This document shows, in pieces, positions 6,042 to 13,989 of a DNA stretch of 14,140 bases. The position numbers were made by a program, and so were the translations under genes. Location of the stretch: assembly GCA_964386405.1 (NCBI GenBank), contig CAYLRW010000044.1, positions 1-14,140 of the forward strand. Direction: 5' to 3'. Origin of the DNA: RZYP01 sp964386405. GTDB taxonomy: Bacteria; Bacillota; Negativicutes; Acidaminococcales; Acidaminococcaceae. Under the pieces are notes generated by a model. That model saw only the letters and a list, made by a program, of their open reading frames with translations. It was not told the DNA's origin and searched no databases. Position 1 is the stretch's first letter. The number at the start of each line of letters is the position of its first letter.

Positions 6042-6716
6042 GTGTCCAGACAAGTTTATCTGGTTTGTGAAAAGAATGTTGACGGCGAAATTACGAGGCA
6101 GCAGTTGGCACAAGCTTTGCAGGAACGTGGTATAGAACATACATTATTGCCAGTAAGCCAAAGAAATATTATCAATAAGCCGGCTATCAGCAGGAAGTTG
6201 TTTGCCAGAATAGCATGGCTTTGTTTTTCTACGCCTGACGCCGTCAGGCTGTTTTTTGCTTCTTTTAGTGATTTTCAAGTGAATAATTTGAAGTTCGCAG
6301 GGCAGGATTTAAACACTGCCGCAGCACTATTGCAGCAGGGAGTGAAAACAGACTACATACCTGTCAAACCTTTAGCCTTAGAACAGAATGGCCTTTTGCA
6401 TCAGCAGGGGGAACTTGTTGCTGCTGTGGATGCGCAGGAATGGCCTGGACTGCCGGCAACTGTGAATATGATGTTTACAGAGAGAACAAGGCTTCCTTTT
6501 AACATACCGGAAACAACATCAGCTGTTTTTTTACTTAATACCCCGCGGGAAGCTGAATATTTGCTGCGCAATGCGCAGCCTGATGGTATATTGCTGTGTA
6601 AGGATCCGGCTACTGCTGAGGTATGCTGGCAATATAATAGGGCAAAAGTTGTTTTGCCTACTGATTTCACCTATGAAGGTTTACTGGCAGAACTACAAAT
6701 GCTTACGGGTAACTGA
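6042..6716 (+). CDS. Divergent uroporphyrinogen-III synthase (HemD)-like protein, function unknown
   Basis: A 224-residue soluble protein with no signal peptide or membrane segment. I read its pattern as a distant HemD fold. Residues 4-9 and 16-38 resemble the HemD first strand and helix ending in LP. WLCFSTPDAVRLFF (59-72) resembles the family's FTS.nAV..F block. KFAGQDLNTAAALLQQG (84-100) plus DYIP (104-107) resembles the k.a.VG..Ta.aL...G..pd.vP block. AVFLLNTPREAEYLL (161-175) and TYEGLLAEL (210-218) resemble the second FTS block and the closing T.egL..al motif. HemD closes the tetrapyrrole ring in heme and B12 synthesis, but sequence identity is low, no other tetrapyrrole gene is nearby, and it is slightly short. 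It may have another ligand. Without a profile search it should be treated as a hypothetical protein. It has its own promoter and a GTG start. Confidence 0.5.
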   Translation: MSRQVYLVCEKNVDGEITRQQLAQALQERGIEHTLLPVSQRNIINKPAISRKLFARIAWLCFSTPDAVRLFFASFSDFQVNNLKFAGQDLNTAAALLQQGVKTDYIPVKPLALEQNGLLHQQGELVAAVDAQEWPGLPATVNMMFTERTRLPFNIPETTSAVFLLNTPREAEYLLRNAQPDGILLCKDPATAEVCWQYNRAKVVLPTDFTYEGLLAELQMLTGN

Positions 6717-6731
6717 ATCAAACAGTTTCGT

Positions 6732-6760
6732 TTGGGATTTTTGGTCAGATATGTTACAAT
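6732..6760 (+). promoter_or_regulatory. Probable promoter for the FakB-FakA unit
   Basis: TTGGGA at 6732-6737 and TACAAT at 6755-6760 are 17 bp apart, and TG at 6752-6753 makes an extended -10. The predicted start near 6767 leaves about 60 bases of leader before the DegV-family gene. No strong terminator separates this gene from the HemD-like gene, so read-through is also possible. Confidence 0.55.
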
Positions 6761-6827
6761 TAATAGGGCTTCTTTGTAAGTAATAACGCATTACTGCCTT
6801 AAACGGAAGCATGCAGGAGGAATATTA

Positions 6828-7685
6828 ATGCGCAATGATATACATATTGTATTGGATAGTACAGCAGTCATGGGGCAGACCCCGTTAAAAGATGATTTAC
6901 GCTGCCACGAAGTAAGATTGAGTGTGCGTCATGGCAGGACAGAATGGCGCGACGGTGAAAAGTCTTTGGCAGAAATGTTCGCTATGGTTGAAGCAACCGG
7001 TGAATTGCCTAAAACTTCTCAGCCCCCGCTTGGTGACTTTTTGCTGCTTTTCAAAGAGCTTGCCGAACAAGGGAAAAAAATACTGATGATAGCAATTGAT
7101 GGCGTACTGAGCGGCACTGTGCAAACTGCACGTCTTGCTGCAAGACAGGTAATGGAGGAACTTCCCGGTGCCGATATACGTGTCGTGGATAGTCTGACTA
7201 CAGCAAATGCAGTTTCCGGTATGGCAATGGCCATCTTAGAATATATTGACAGCGGTGCTGAGATGGATGCAGTTGAAGACTATGCAAACGACTTAGCACA
7301 AAGAACGGAAACTATTTTCAGCGTGGATACGTTGACTTACTTGCAAAAAGGTGGAAGAATCGGTGCTGTCGGAGCCTTGGTTGGCAATCTGCTTGGTATA
7401 AGACCGATTGTGCACCTGAATAAAAAAGGCGAGTTAACGATTGCTGATAAAGTAAGAACAAGGTCAAAAACCTTGCGGAGAATGCTTGAAATAGGCAGTG
7501 AATTTGCTCCTTTCGAGGCTATGTATATCGCACATGCGGAAGCACCTGAGGATGCAGAAAATTTAAAAGAACATTTAATGGAGATGTATCCAGGGGTGCC
7601 AATCCTTGTAACTGGTATTGGAACGGTACTTGCGTCACATTTAGGACCAAAGGTCATCGGAGTCTTTTTACGTCGCAAAAAGTAG
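6828..7685 (+). CDS. fakB: DegV family fatty-acid-binding protein (FakB)
   Basis: FakB binds a fatty acid and presents its carboxylate to FakA, which phosphorylates it; the acyl-phosphate then enters phospholipid synthesis. DegV landmarks: DSTA (10-13), TSQPP (63-67), SGTVQTA (95-101), VVDS (119-122), YLQKGGRIGAVGALVGNLLG (171-190), and RPI (192-194). At 285 residues it has the usual length. Near the C-terminus the family's H.GPG motif reads HLGPK (271-275), a small deviation. The start has AGGAGG (6815-6820) 7 bases upstream. The gene for the kinase FakA begins 14 bases after its stop, which supports the FakB role; many bacteria carry several FakB genes placed elsewhere. Which fatty acid it prefers is not visible. 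Confidence 0.92.
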   Translation: MRNDIHIVLDSTAVMGQTPLKDDLRCHEVRLSVRHGRTEWRDGEKSLAEMFAMVEATGELPKTSQPPLGDFLLLFKELAEQGKKILMIAIDGVLSGTVQTARLAARQVMEELPGADIRVVDSLTTANAVSGMAMAILEYIDSGAEMDAVEDYANDLAQRTETIFSVDTLTYLQKGGRIGAVGALVGNLLGIRPIVHLNKKGELTIADKVRTRSKTLRRMLEIGSEFAPFEAMYIAHAEAPEDAENLKEHLMEMYPGVPILVTGIGTVLASHLGPKVIGVFLRRKK

Positions 7686-7699
7686 AAAGGGTGTAATTC

Positions 7700-9313
7700 A
7701 TGGAAATAAAACAGGAAGCAGCGATCAACGGCAGCCAGTTGAAAAATATGCTGCTCGGTGCTTACCAAAGTTTCGAAAATAATTATGAAATGATTAATAA
7801 TCTTAATGTTTTCCCTGTCCCAGATGGTGATACGGGAACTAATATGCTGCATACAATGGCTTCGGTAGCGGAAGCTGTCAGCAAGCTGGAAAATGCAACA
7901 ATAGGAGAGATTGGACAGGCGGCAGCTAAGTCGGCTATTCTCGGCGCACGCGGCAATTCAGGAGTTATTCTTTCCCAGCTATTGCACGGAATTGGCAAAG
8001 GCCTGGCTGGTAAAGAGGCTGCTACCAACAACGAAATCGGCAAGGCTTTTCAATATGGCATTCTGTATGCTTATCGCTCTGTTTCCCGACCAGTGGAAGG
8101 TACGATACTTACGGTTGCCAGAGGCATTGCCAAGGGCGCTTATCATGCTGTACGTGGAGGTTTGCAGTTCACAGAAGTCCTGAAACAGTCAATTGTTGCC
8201 GGCCGTGAGGAACTGGAAAGAACACCGGATTTATTGCCAGCTTTAAAGGAAGCTGGTGTTGTTGACGCAGGTGGACAAGGCTTAATAGTATTTTTTGAGG
8301 GCTGTCTGGCAGGATTAAAAGGGGAAGTTCCTCCCGTTTTTGTGCCGCATGAGGCTCCGGAAGTAAAACTTGACCTTACCGAAGAATTTGATCTTGAATA
8401 TCCTTACTGTACAGAATTCGTTGTACGTGATTCACACATAGAAGAAAAAGAAGTTATGCAGACCTTGCAAAGTATGGGTAACTCTTTAATTGTCGGCGTA
8501 GTTTTTGACATAGTGAAGGTGCATATACATTCTAAAAATCCAGGTGCAGTTCTGCAAAAAGCTCTGCAATGGGGAAGTCTGCACGATATCAAGATAGATA
8601 ACATGAAGGACCAGCATCGGGAAAAGCTTTTCGCCAAGCAGCCGACAGTTGCTAAAGCTGGCTTGGCTGTTTTATCAGTAGCTGCCGGAGACGGTATTGC
8701 CCGAATAATGAAAAGTATCGGTGCGGAAGAGATTATCTACGGCGGTCAAAGTATGAATCCGCCGGTTGAAGAATTTGTTCGCTGTATTGAGGAAGGTCAC
8801 GCGGAACAATATATTATTCTGCCGAATAACAAGAATATTGTATTGGCTGTCCAACAGGTCAAAAAACTTTTGGGAACCATGCAGATAGATTTTATACCAA
8901 CCAATAATCTGGCCCAAGGCTTGGCGGCTCTTGTCGCTTTTGACAAAGAGAAACCAATGGTAGAGAATGTTATGAACATGCGGGAACAGGCGAAGGCAGC
9001 GCATAGTGCTGCTTGCAGCATTGCTGTCAGAGATAGCGTAGTTAATGGCATTAAGGTAAAAAAAGGTCAGTATATCGGGCTGGTGGAAGAAAAAATAGTT
9101 TGTGCAGGTGACCAGCTTTTCGAGGTTGCGTCAGAAACACTTGGCCTTGCTGCTCAGGGAGCAGAATTGATCAGTATATATTACGGTAAAGACATGCCGG
9201 TTAAACAGGCTGAAGAACTGGCGGATGAGCTGAAAAAGACTAATGGTGATTGGGAAATTGAACTATTTGATGGCGGGCAGCCTCTTTATCCGTTGCTGAT
9301 GGTTATTGAATAA
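7700..9313 (+). CDS. fakA: Fatty acid kinase catalytic subunit FakA (DAK2/YloV family)
   Basis: FakA uses ATP to phosphorylate fatty acids bound to FakB. The N-terminal DhaL-type kinase domain (about 1-205) has the metal-binding NVFPVPDGDTGTNM at 36-49 (Asp42, Asp44), GARGNSGVILSQ (82-93), EGTILTV (133-139) and VVDAGGQGL (187-195). A middle domain carries YPYCTEF and VHIHSKNPG, conserved in FakA, and a C-terminal DegV-like domain follows. At 537 residues it is close to the usual 550. The stop of fakB and this start are 14 bases apart, with AAAGGGTG (7686-7693) as ribosome binding site, so the two are one operon. In many Firmicutes this gene instead sits near recG or rpmB; pairing with a fakB is less common but known. 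Confidence 0.95.
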   Translation: MEIKQEAAINGSQLKNMLLGAYQSFENNYEMINNLNVFPVPDGDTGTNMLHTMASVAEAVSKLENATIGEIGQAAAKSAILGARGNSGVILSQLLHGIGKGLAGKEAATNNEIGKAFQYGILYAYRSVSRPVEGTILTVARGIAKGAYHAVRGGLQFTEVLKQSIVAGREELERTPDLLPALKEAGVVDAGGQGLIVFFEGCLAGLKGEVPPVFVPHEAPEVKLDLTEEFDLEYPYCTEFVVRDSHIEEKEVMQTLQSMGNSLIVGVVFDIVKVHIHSKNPGAVLQKALQWGSLHDIKIDNMKDQHREKLFAKQPTVAKAGLAVLSVAAGDGIARIMKSIGAEEIIYGGQSMNPPVEEFVRCIEEGHAEQYIILPNNKNIVLAVQQVKKLLGTMQIDFIPTNNLAQGLAALVAFDKEKPMVENVMNMREQAKAAHSAACSIAVRDSVVNGIKVKKGQYIGLVEEKIVCAGDQLFEVASETLGLAAQGAELISIYYGKDMPVKQAEELADELKKTNGDWEIELFDGGQPLYPLLMVIE

Positions 9314-9325
9314 GAAATCATGAGG

Positions 9326-9354
9326 ATAAGTCCCGTGCGGGGCTTATTCTTTTT
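9326..9354 (+). terminator. Terminator after fakA
   Basis: A 9-bp stem (ATAAGTCCC at 9326-9334 with GGGGCTTAT at 9339-9347, one G-U pair) has a 4-base loop GTGC and is followed by TCTTTTT (9348-9354). It closes the fakB-fakA unit, 13 bases after the stop. It also lies just before the lysO start at 9369, so little room remains for a separate promoter there; lysO may depend on read-through. Confidence 0.8.
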
Positions 9355-9368
9355 ATGGGGGCAGAGGC

Positions 9369-9668
9369 GTGGAAAGTATTTTTATCAGCATTGCAGCCGG
9401 TATTTTAGTTGGCTGGCTCGATATTTTCAACTATAAAACTAAAAAATATCTTAATCATCTTTCAACAGCAGCACTGCTCGTCATGCTTTGGTGCCTCGGG
9501 GCTAAAATTGGCTGTGATGAAGAACTTCTGCATAATCTTGACCTTTTGGGCTTTCGAGCGGTAATTATGGCAGGTGGCATAATTGCAGGCAGTTTAGCGT
9601 TGTTATGGATTGTTACCAGATTGTTTGCCGCTGATATCAAAAGGGAAGACCAGGGGGACAAAGTATGA
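9369..9668 (+). CDS. lysO: LysO family transporter, N-terminal part (split lysine exporter)
   Basis: A 99-residue membrane protein with about three membrane segments (residues 2-20, 32-50, 63-86). Its layout matches the N-terminal part of LysO, the lysine exporter of the DUF340 family. The next gene encodes the C-terminal part. The lengths 99 and 199 add to 298, close to the 299 residues of the single E. coli protein. The GTG start follows GGGGG (9357-9361). The last residues are charged (DIKREDQGDKV), as expected for a cytoplasmic loop at the split. It overlaps the next gene by four bases (ATGA), in a different frame, so translation of the second is probably coupled. Such split forms are known in other Firmicutes. 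Confidence 0.8.
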   Translation: MESIFISIAAGILVGWLDIFNYKTKKYLNHLSTAALLVMLWCLGAKIGCDEELLHNLDLLGFRAVIMAGGIIAGSLALLWIVTRLFAADIKREDQGDKV

Positions 9669-10264
9669 TTTATGGTATTATCGCAGCAATTATTTGTGGT
9701 ATGGGCTGTGGTTATTTGTGGCTATCGACAGATGTTAGACCGCTGCTTGACGAAGTGCTGCTGACGGCTCTGTCTTTCATGGTTTTTGTTGCAGGTATCG
9801 AAATAGGCGGCAACAGGCACATAATAAAAAAAATATGCAACCCGAAAGGCCTTGTTTTGATGGCAGCTATTCCCACGGCAGTCGTTATCGGCAGCCTTGT
9901 CGGCGGCGGTATCGCGGGAACGCTGACCGGCATGAAAGTCGAAGATGCGGTATTAGTTAGTGCAGGCCTTGGCTGGTACAGTTTATCATCGGTAGTTATA
10001 AGTACTATGTATAGTGTGGAAATAGGTACTATTTCCTTTTTGACCAACGTCTTGCGGGAAACACTGTCTTTCGCTTTGATTCCTTTGGTAGCGAGATATA
10101 ATAAAATTATGAGTATTGGTATCGGCGGTGCGAGTACTATGGATTCAACTCTGCCTGTTATCATCAAATATACAGATATGCACACCGGCATTCTTGGCTT
10201 CGTGAATGGCTTGACGTTGACGCTGTTAGTGCCTTTTTTACTGTCAGTGTTAATGCCAAAATAG
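9665..10264 (+). CDS. lysO: LysO family lysine exporter, C-terminal part
   Basis: A 199-residue membrane protein with about five membrane segments. LysO family features: FVAGIEIGGN (about 40-49), AGLGWYSLSSVVIS (about 100-113), and GGASTMDSTLPVI (about 153-165), the conserved C-terminal block of the family. It should export lysine, and toxic analogues such as thialysine, together with the small N-terminal partner. A ribosome binding site AGGGGGA (9652-9658) lies within the end of the first gene, so it can also start independently. Substrate is known for E. coli LysO and inferred here. No lysine riboswitch is visible upstream. Confidence 0.88.
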   Translation: MIYGIIAAIICGMGCGYLWLSTDVRPLLDEVLLTALSFMVFVAGIEIGGNRHIIKKICNPKGLVLMAAIPTAVVIGSLVGGGIAGTLTGMKVEDAVLVSAGLGWYSLSSVVISTMYSVEIGTISFLTNVLRETLSFALIPLVARYNKIMSIGIGGASTMDSTLPVIIKYTDMHTGILGFVNGLTLTLLVPFLLSVLMPK

Positions 10265-10331
10265 ATATGTTTAAATACTTCCTGCCTATAGCGAGCATGA
10301 GTTCAGAGAAAGAAAGAGAGTGAGGATTATA

Positions 10332-11732
10332 ATGAACGAATCGACAGTAGAAGAAAGAAATATCCTCGCTTATGAGTCACCGAAAAAACTGCTGAAGATG
10401 TTTGCTTGGCCGGCTATCATCTCTATGCTGGCTAATTCTCTTTATAATATAATTGACCAGATTTTTATTGGCCAGGCAGTAGGTTATCTTGGCAATGCTG
10501 CCACTACGATTGCTTTTCCTATTGTGACAGTGGTGCTTGCTCTTGGTACGTTGTTTGGTGTCGGAGGCAGTGCTTTTGCTGCCATAAAATTAGGCGAAGG
10601 CCGCAAAGATGTTGCGGAAAAAGTGCTGAATACAGTTACAACAATAGCTTTTATCATAGGTATTATCATGATGATTGCCGGTCTCATCTATTTGGAACCA
10701 ATTCTCAGAATCTTTGGCGCTACGGAGCAGACGATGCAGTACTCCAAAGAATTTGGCGGTGTGATGATTGCCATTATACCAATCACTATGCTGATAATTG
10801 GTTTAGCAAATCTGGCACGTGCTGATGGCAGTCCGCGTCTTGCGATGCGCAGTCTGGTCGGCGGCGTGCTGATCAATCTGTTTTTAGCTCCTTTCTTTAT
10901 TTTTCAGTTTCATTGGGGCGTTTGGGGTGCGGCTTTGGCTACCGCTTGTGCCCAGATTTTTTCTTTGACTGTTTTAATCTGGTATTTTCTGCGTAACAGT
11001 AAGATGCGCCTAAGCTTGCATCAACTGTTGCAGCCTGACTTGAATATTTGCCGGAAGGTAATGGCAATTGGGTTCTCCAGCTGTATTTTGCAATCCGGTG
11101 CCACTATTTTGCAAATAGCTATGAATAATTCCCTGCTCTATTATGGCAACTTAAGTGCAGTCGGTGGCGATATGGCAATCAGTGCCATGGGCATAGTGAT
11201 GAAAGTTAATATGATAGTTATTTCGACATGCGTAGGTATCGGCATGGGCGCTCAGCCGATAATTGGGTTTAATCGTGGAGCCAATGCCCCTGACAGGGTC
11301 AAGGCAACCTATCTGTTGGCTGCAAGGATTGCCTCTGCGATTACAATTTCAGGCTGGCTTTGCTGCCAGTTTATTCCGGAAGAAATTTTATTGATTTTCG
11401 GTTCGAATGGTGATGGTTTCATGGATTTCGCCGTTTCTTGCATGCGATTATTTTTAGGCGGCGTCTTTACGGCTGGTTTCCAGATAATATCGACAAGCTA
11501 TTTTCAAGCTACTGGGCAGCCATTGAAGGCTTCACTGTTATCAATGCTGCGACAGTTGATTTTACTTTTGCCCCTGCTGTTTTTGCTGCCCCTCTGGTTT
11601 GGTATATATGGCATTTTATATGCTGGTATGGTTTCAGATTTGGTGTCAGCCTCAATAGTGGCGGTGTTCATTGTTAAAGAAATGAAAAAACTTAATAATG
11701 AAATTGCCAATAAAATTATTGCTACGAAATAA
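10332..11732 (+). CDS. MATE family efflux transporter (MepA-like)
   Basis: A 466-residue, very hydrophobic protein with the usual twelve membrane segments. MATE pumps export drugs and other organic cations using a sodium or proton gradient. The early IDQIFIGQAVGYLGNAATT segment (about residues 41-59) and GVGGSAFAAIKLGEG (about 76-90) are typical of the MepA-like subgroup of Firmicutes. A second half shows the internal repeat of the family, for example GIGMGAQPIIGFNRGA (about 299-314). The ATG at 10332 is preferred because TGAGGA (10321-10326) is 5 bases before it; the upstream in-frame GTG at 10320 would overlap that site. No clear promoter is visible in the 67 bases after lysO, so it may be co-transcribed. 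Substrate unknown. Confidence 0.92.
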   Translation: MNESTVEERNILAYESPKKLLKMFAWPAIISMLANSLYNIIDQIFIGQAVGYLGNAATTIAFPIVTVVLALGTLFGVGGSAFAAIKLGEGRKDVAEKVLNTVTTIAFIIGIIMMIAGLIYLEPILRIFGATEQTMQYSKEFGGVMIAIIPITMLIIGLANLARADGSPRLAMRSLVGGVLINLFLAPFFIFQFHWGVWGAALATACAQIFSLTVLIWYFLRNSKMRLSLHQLLQPDLNICRKVMAIGFSSCILQSGATILQIAMNNSLLYYGNLSAVGGDMAISAMGIVMKVNMIVISTCVGIGMGAQPIIGFNRGANAPDRVKATYLLAARIASAITISGWLCCQFIPEEILLIFGSNGDGFMDFAVSCMRLFLGGVFTAGFQIISTSYFQATGQPLKASLLSMLRQLILLLPLLFLLPLWFGIYGILYAGMVSDLVSASIVAVFIVKEMKKLNNEIANKIIATK

Positions 11733-11763
11733 AGAAGCGTTGCCTCACGGCAACGCTTCTTTT
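11731..11763. terminator. Bidirectional terminator between MATE gene and tex
   Basis: A perfect 14-bp stem (11731-11744 with 11749-11762) with loop TCAC. The right arm ends in TTTT on the plus strand, and the left arm starts with AAA, preceded by A-rich sequence that reads as T-rich on the minus strand. It overlaps the stop codons of both convergent genes and can end transcription from each side. Confidence 0.9.
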
Positions 11764-13924
11764 ACTTTTTAGCTTTCTTTAAACTCAAACCAATGCGGTT
11801 ACGCTGCTCATCAATGCTGATGATGATTGGCTCGATGATATCACCGACGCTTACCACATCAAGCGGATGCCGGAAATATTTGCTGCTTAGCTCTGAACGG
11901 TGAATCAGACCGCTGACTTTTAAACCAATATCGACGAATACGCCGAAGTCAACAACGTTTTGCACTGTGCCCTTAACGACGGAGCCTATCTCTAATTCGG
12001 ATAATTTAGTCACTTTTTTGCGTGGGATAGGAGCGGGAGCATCTTCCCTCGGGTCACGTCCAGGATTAGCAAACGCATTTAAAATATCAATAACTGTTGG
12101 TTTACCGGCATTGAGCTTAGCTGCCAGCGTCTCAGCATCAGCCTTTTGCACAGCTGTCGTGATGTCATTTTGTTTGCTCTGACAATCAGCAAGGGAGAAA
12201 CCCAGCTCGGCAAGAATAATTTTTGCCAGTTCATAACTTTCAGGATGGATGGCAGTATTGTCCAAGGGGTTTTTGCCATCTTTAATGCGTAAGAAACCAG
12301 CGCATTGGGTAAAAGCAGCAGGACCCAGCCGTGCAACCTTCAACAGTTCTTTGCGATTTTGAAAGCGACCGTTGCTATCACGCCAAGTGATAATATTTTT
12401 GGCCACACTTGCTGAAATGCCTGCTACGTAGCTAAGCAGGGCAGGAGAAGCAGTGTTTAGCTCAACGCCAACATGGTTAACACAGGATTCGACAACCGCG
12501 CCAAGAGTTTCAGTAAGAGTTTTTTGATTGACATCATGCTGATATTGCCCAACTCCTATAGCTTTTGGCTCGATTTTAACCAGTTCCGCCAGCGGATCCT
12601 GAACACGTCTGGCAATGGAAACCGCACCACGTATGGAAACGTCCAGCTCAGGCAGTTCTTCACGTGCCAGTTTCGAGGCTGAATAGACGGAGGCACCAGC
12701 TTCACTGGTTATGAGATAGGAAAGCTTCAATGCATGTTTTTCAATCATTTGGGCAGTGAACTCTTCGGTTTCATAAGAAGCAGTACCATTACCGATAGAA
12801 ACAAGCGTAACATTGTTGTTCTTGACCAGAGCGAGAAAATCTTCTTCTGCTTGTGCATGCTGGCGGTCGCTGCCTGTGATGTAAAGAGTACCGATGGCTT
12901 TGACCTGGCCTTCCGGACTGACAACAGCTGCTTTACAGCCTGTGCGGTATCCGGGGTCAAGTCCAAGCACAGTATGACCGCTTAGTGGCCGCTGTAAGAG
13001 TAATTGTCTCAAATTGCTGGCAAAAACAGCTATGGCTTGTTTTTCAGCTTTTTCGGTAAGTTCGTTTCTGATTTCCCGTTCCAAAGAAGGAAAAATCAGT
13101 CTTTTGTAAGCATCAGCGAGGGCTGCCGTATAAAGCTCGCTGAAAATTCCATTGGCCTTGATTTGCAGCTTTTGACTTATTCTAGCTAAAGTTGGCTCAG
13201 AAGGAAGATTAAGATGGAGTTTCAGACAGTCTTTTTTCTCGCCGCGGTTGAGGGCCAGAATGCGATGCGGCGGCAATTGTTTTACCGGTTCTGCATATTC
13301 CTTGTACATCAGGAAATCCTGACCAACTGTTTCGTCGACACAGAGCTCGGAAACGAGTTCTGCATTCTGTCTGATTGCTTGGCGCACCAATTCACGAATG
13401 TCAGCACGTTCAGCAATGGTTTCTGCGACGATATCAGAAGCACCAGCCCAGACATCATCAATATTTGCAAGACCTTGCTCTTCATTCAGGTAGGCTGCGG
13501 CCAGCTGTTCAAGAGTTCCCGTCGGCTTTTCCTGTGCCATGATTAAATCAGCCAAAGGTGCGAGACCTTTTTCACGCGCAATCTGAGCACGGGTTCTTTT
13601 CTTGGGGCGGTACGGCAGATACAGATCCTCAAGATCCTGCAGCTTGGTGGTGTTATTTATAGCCTTTTCCAATTCTGGCGTCATTTTTTCCTGTGTCGTG
13701 ATGGACGCAATAATGTCGGCTCTTCTTTCAGCAAGGTTACGTAAATATTGTGCACGTTCACTGATATTGCGAATCTGCTCTTCGTCCAGTTCGCCGGTAA
13801 CTTCCTTACGATAACGGGCAATAAAAGGGATGGTGTTGCCTTCGTCAAGAAGTTTCAGCGCCGCATCTATTTTCTTTTCGGCAATAATTAATTCTTTGGC
13901 AAGGATACTAGTAATTTCTGACAT
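11762..13924 (-). CDS. tex: RNA-binding transcription accessory protein Tex
   Basis: Tex is a conserved nucleic-acid-binding protein linked to transcription and, in some species, toxin expression and DNA-damage survival. The 720-residue product has the full family layout: a helical N-terminal domain with IPFIARYRKE (32-41) and LEDLYLPYRPKKRTRA (98-113); a YqgF/RNase-H-like domain starting at VLGLDPGYRTGCKAAV (319-334); SEAGASVYSAS (407-417); GVGQYQHDV (457-465); a helix-hairpin-helix region (about 488-560); and a C-terminal S1 RNA-binding domain (about 645-716). It reads toward the MATE gene and shares its terminator. Upstream TAGGT is a weak ribosome binding site, and no convincing promoter is visible in the 65-base gap before it, so it may be co-transcribed with the gene ending near 13990. 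Confidence 0.97.
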   Translation of the reverse strand: MSEITSILAKELIIAEKKIDAALKLLDEGNTIPFIARYRKEVTGELDEEQIRNISERAQYLRNLAERRADIIASITTQEKMTPELEKAINNTTKLQDLEDLYLPYRPKKRTRAQIAREKGLAPLADLIMAQEKPTGTLEQLAAAYLNEEQGLANIDDVWAGASDIVAETIAERADIRELVRQAIRQNAELVSELCVDETVGQDFLMYKEYAEPVKQLPPHRILALNRGEKKDCLKLHLNLPSEPTLARISQKLQIKANGIFSELYTAALADAYKRLIFPSLEREIRNELTEKAEKQAIAVFASNLRQLLLQRPLSGHTVLGLDPGYRTGCKAAVVSPEGQVKAIGTLYITGSDRQHAQAEEDFLALVKNNNVTLVSIGNGTASYETEEFTAQMIEKHALKLSYLITSEAGASVYSASKLAREELPELDVSIRGAVSIARRVQDPLAELVKIEPKAIGVGQYQHDVNQKTLTETLGAVVESCVNHVGVELNTASPALLSYVAGISASVAKNIITWRDSNGRFQNRKELLKVARLGPAAFTQCAGFLRIKDGKNPLDNTAIHPESYELAKIILAELGFSLADCQSKQNDITTAVQKADAETLAAKLNAGKPTVIDILNAFANPGRDPREDAPAPIPRKKVTKLSELEIGSVVKGTVQNVVDFGVFVDIGLKVSGLIHRSELSSKYFRHPLDVVSVGDIIEPIIISIDEQRNRIGLSLKKAKK

Positions 13925-13989
13925 AATTTACCTACTTTCTAAACAGTGTGAAAGTGTTAATTCGTTACACATGTTGCAAAATCCTTTAT

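Noticed and set aside
6720..6742. Possible terminator after the HemD-like gene (CAAAC/GTTTG)
   Set aside because: The stem is only about five weak pairs and the T-run is not directly after it.
7337..7852. Antisense open frame of 171 codons across the fakB-fakA junction
   Set aside because: Covers conserved parts of both sense genes and would need an otherwise absent promoter; treated as a shadow.
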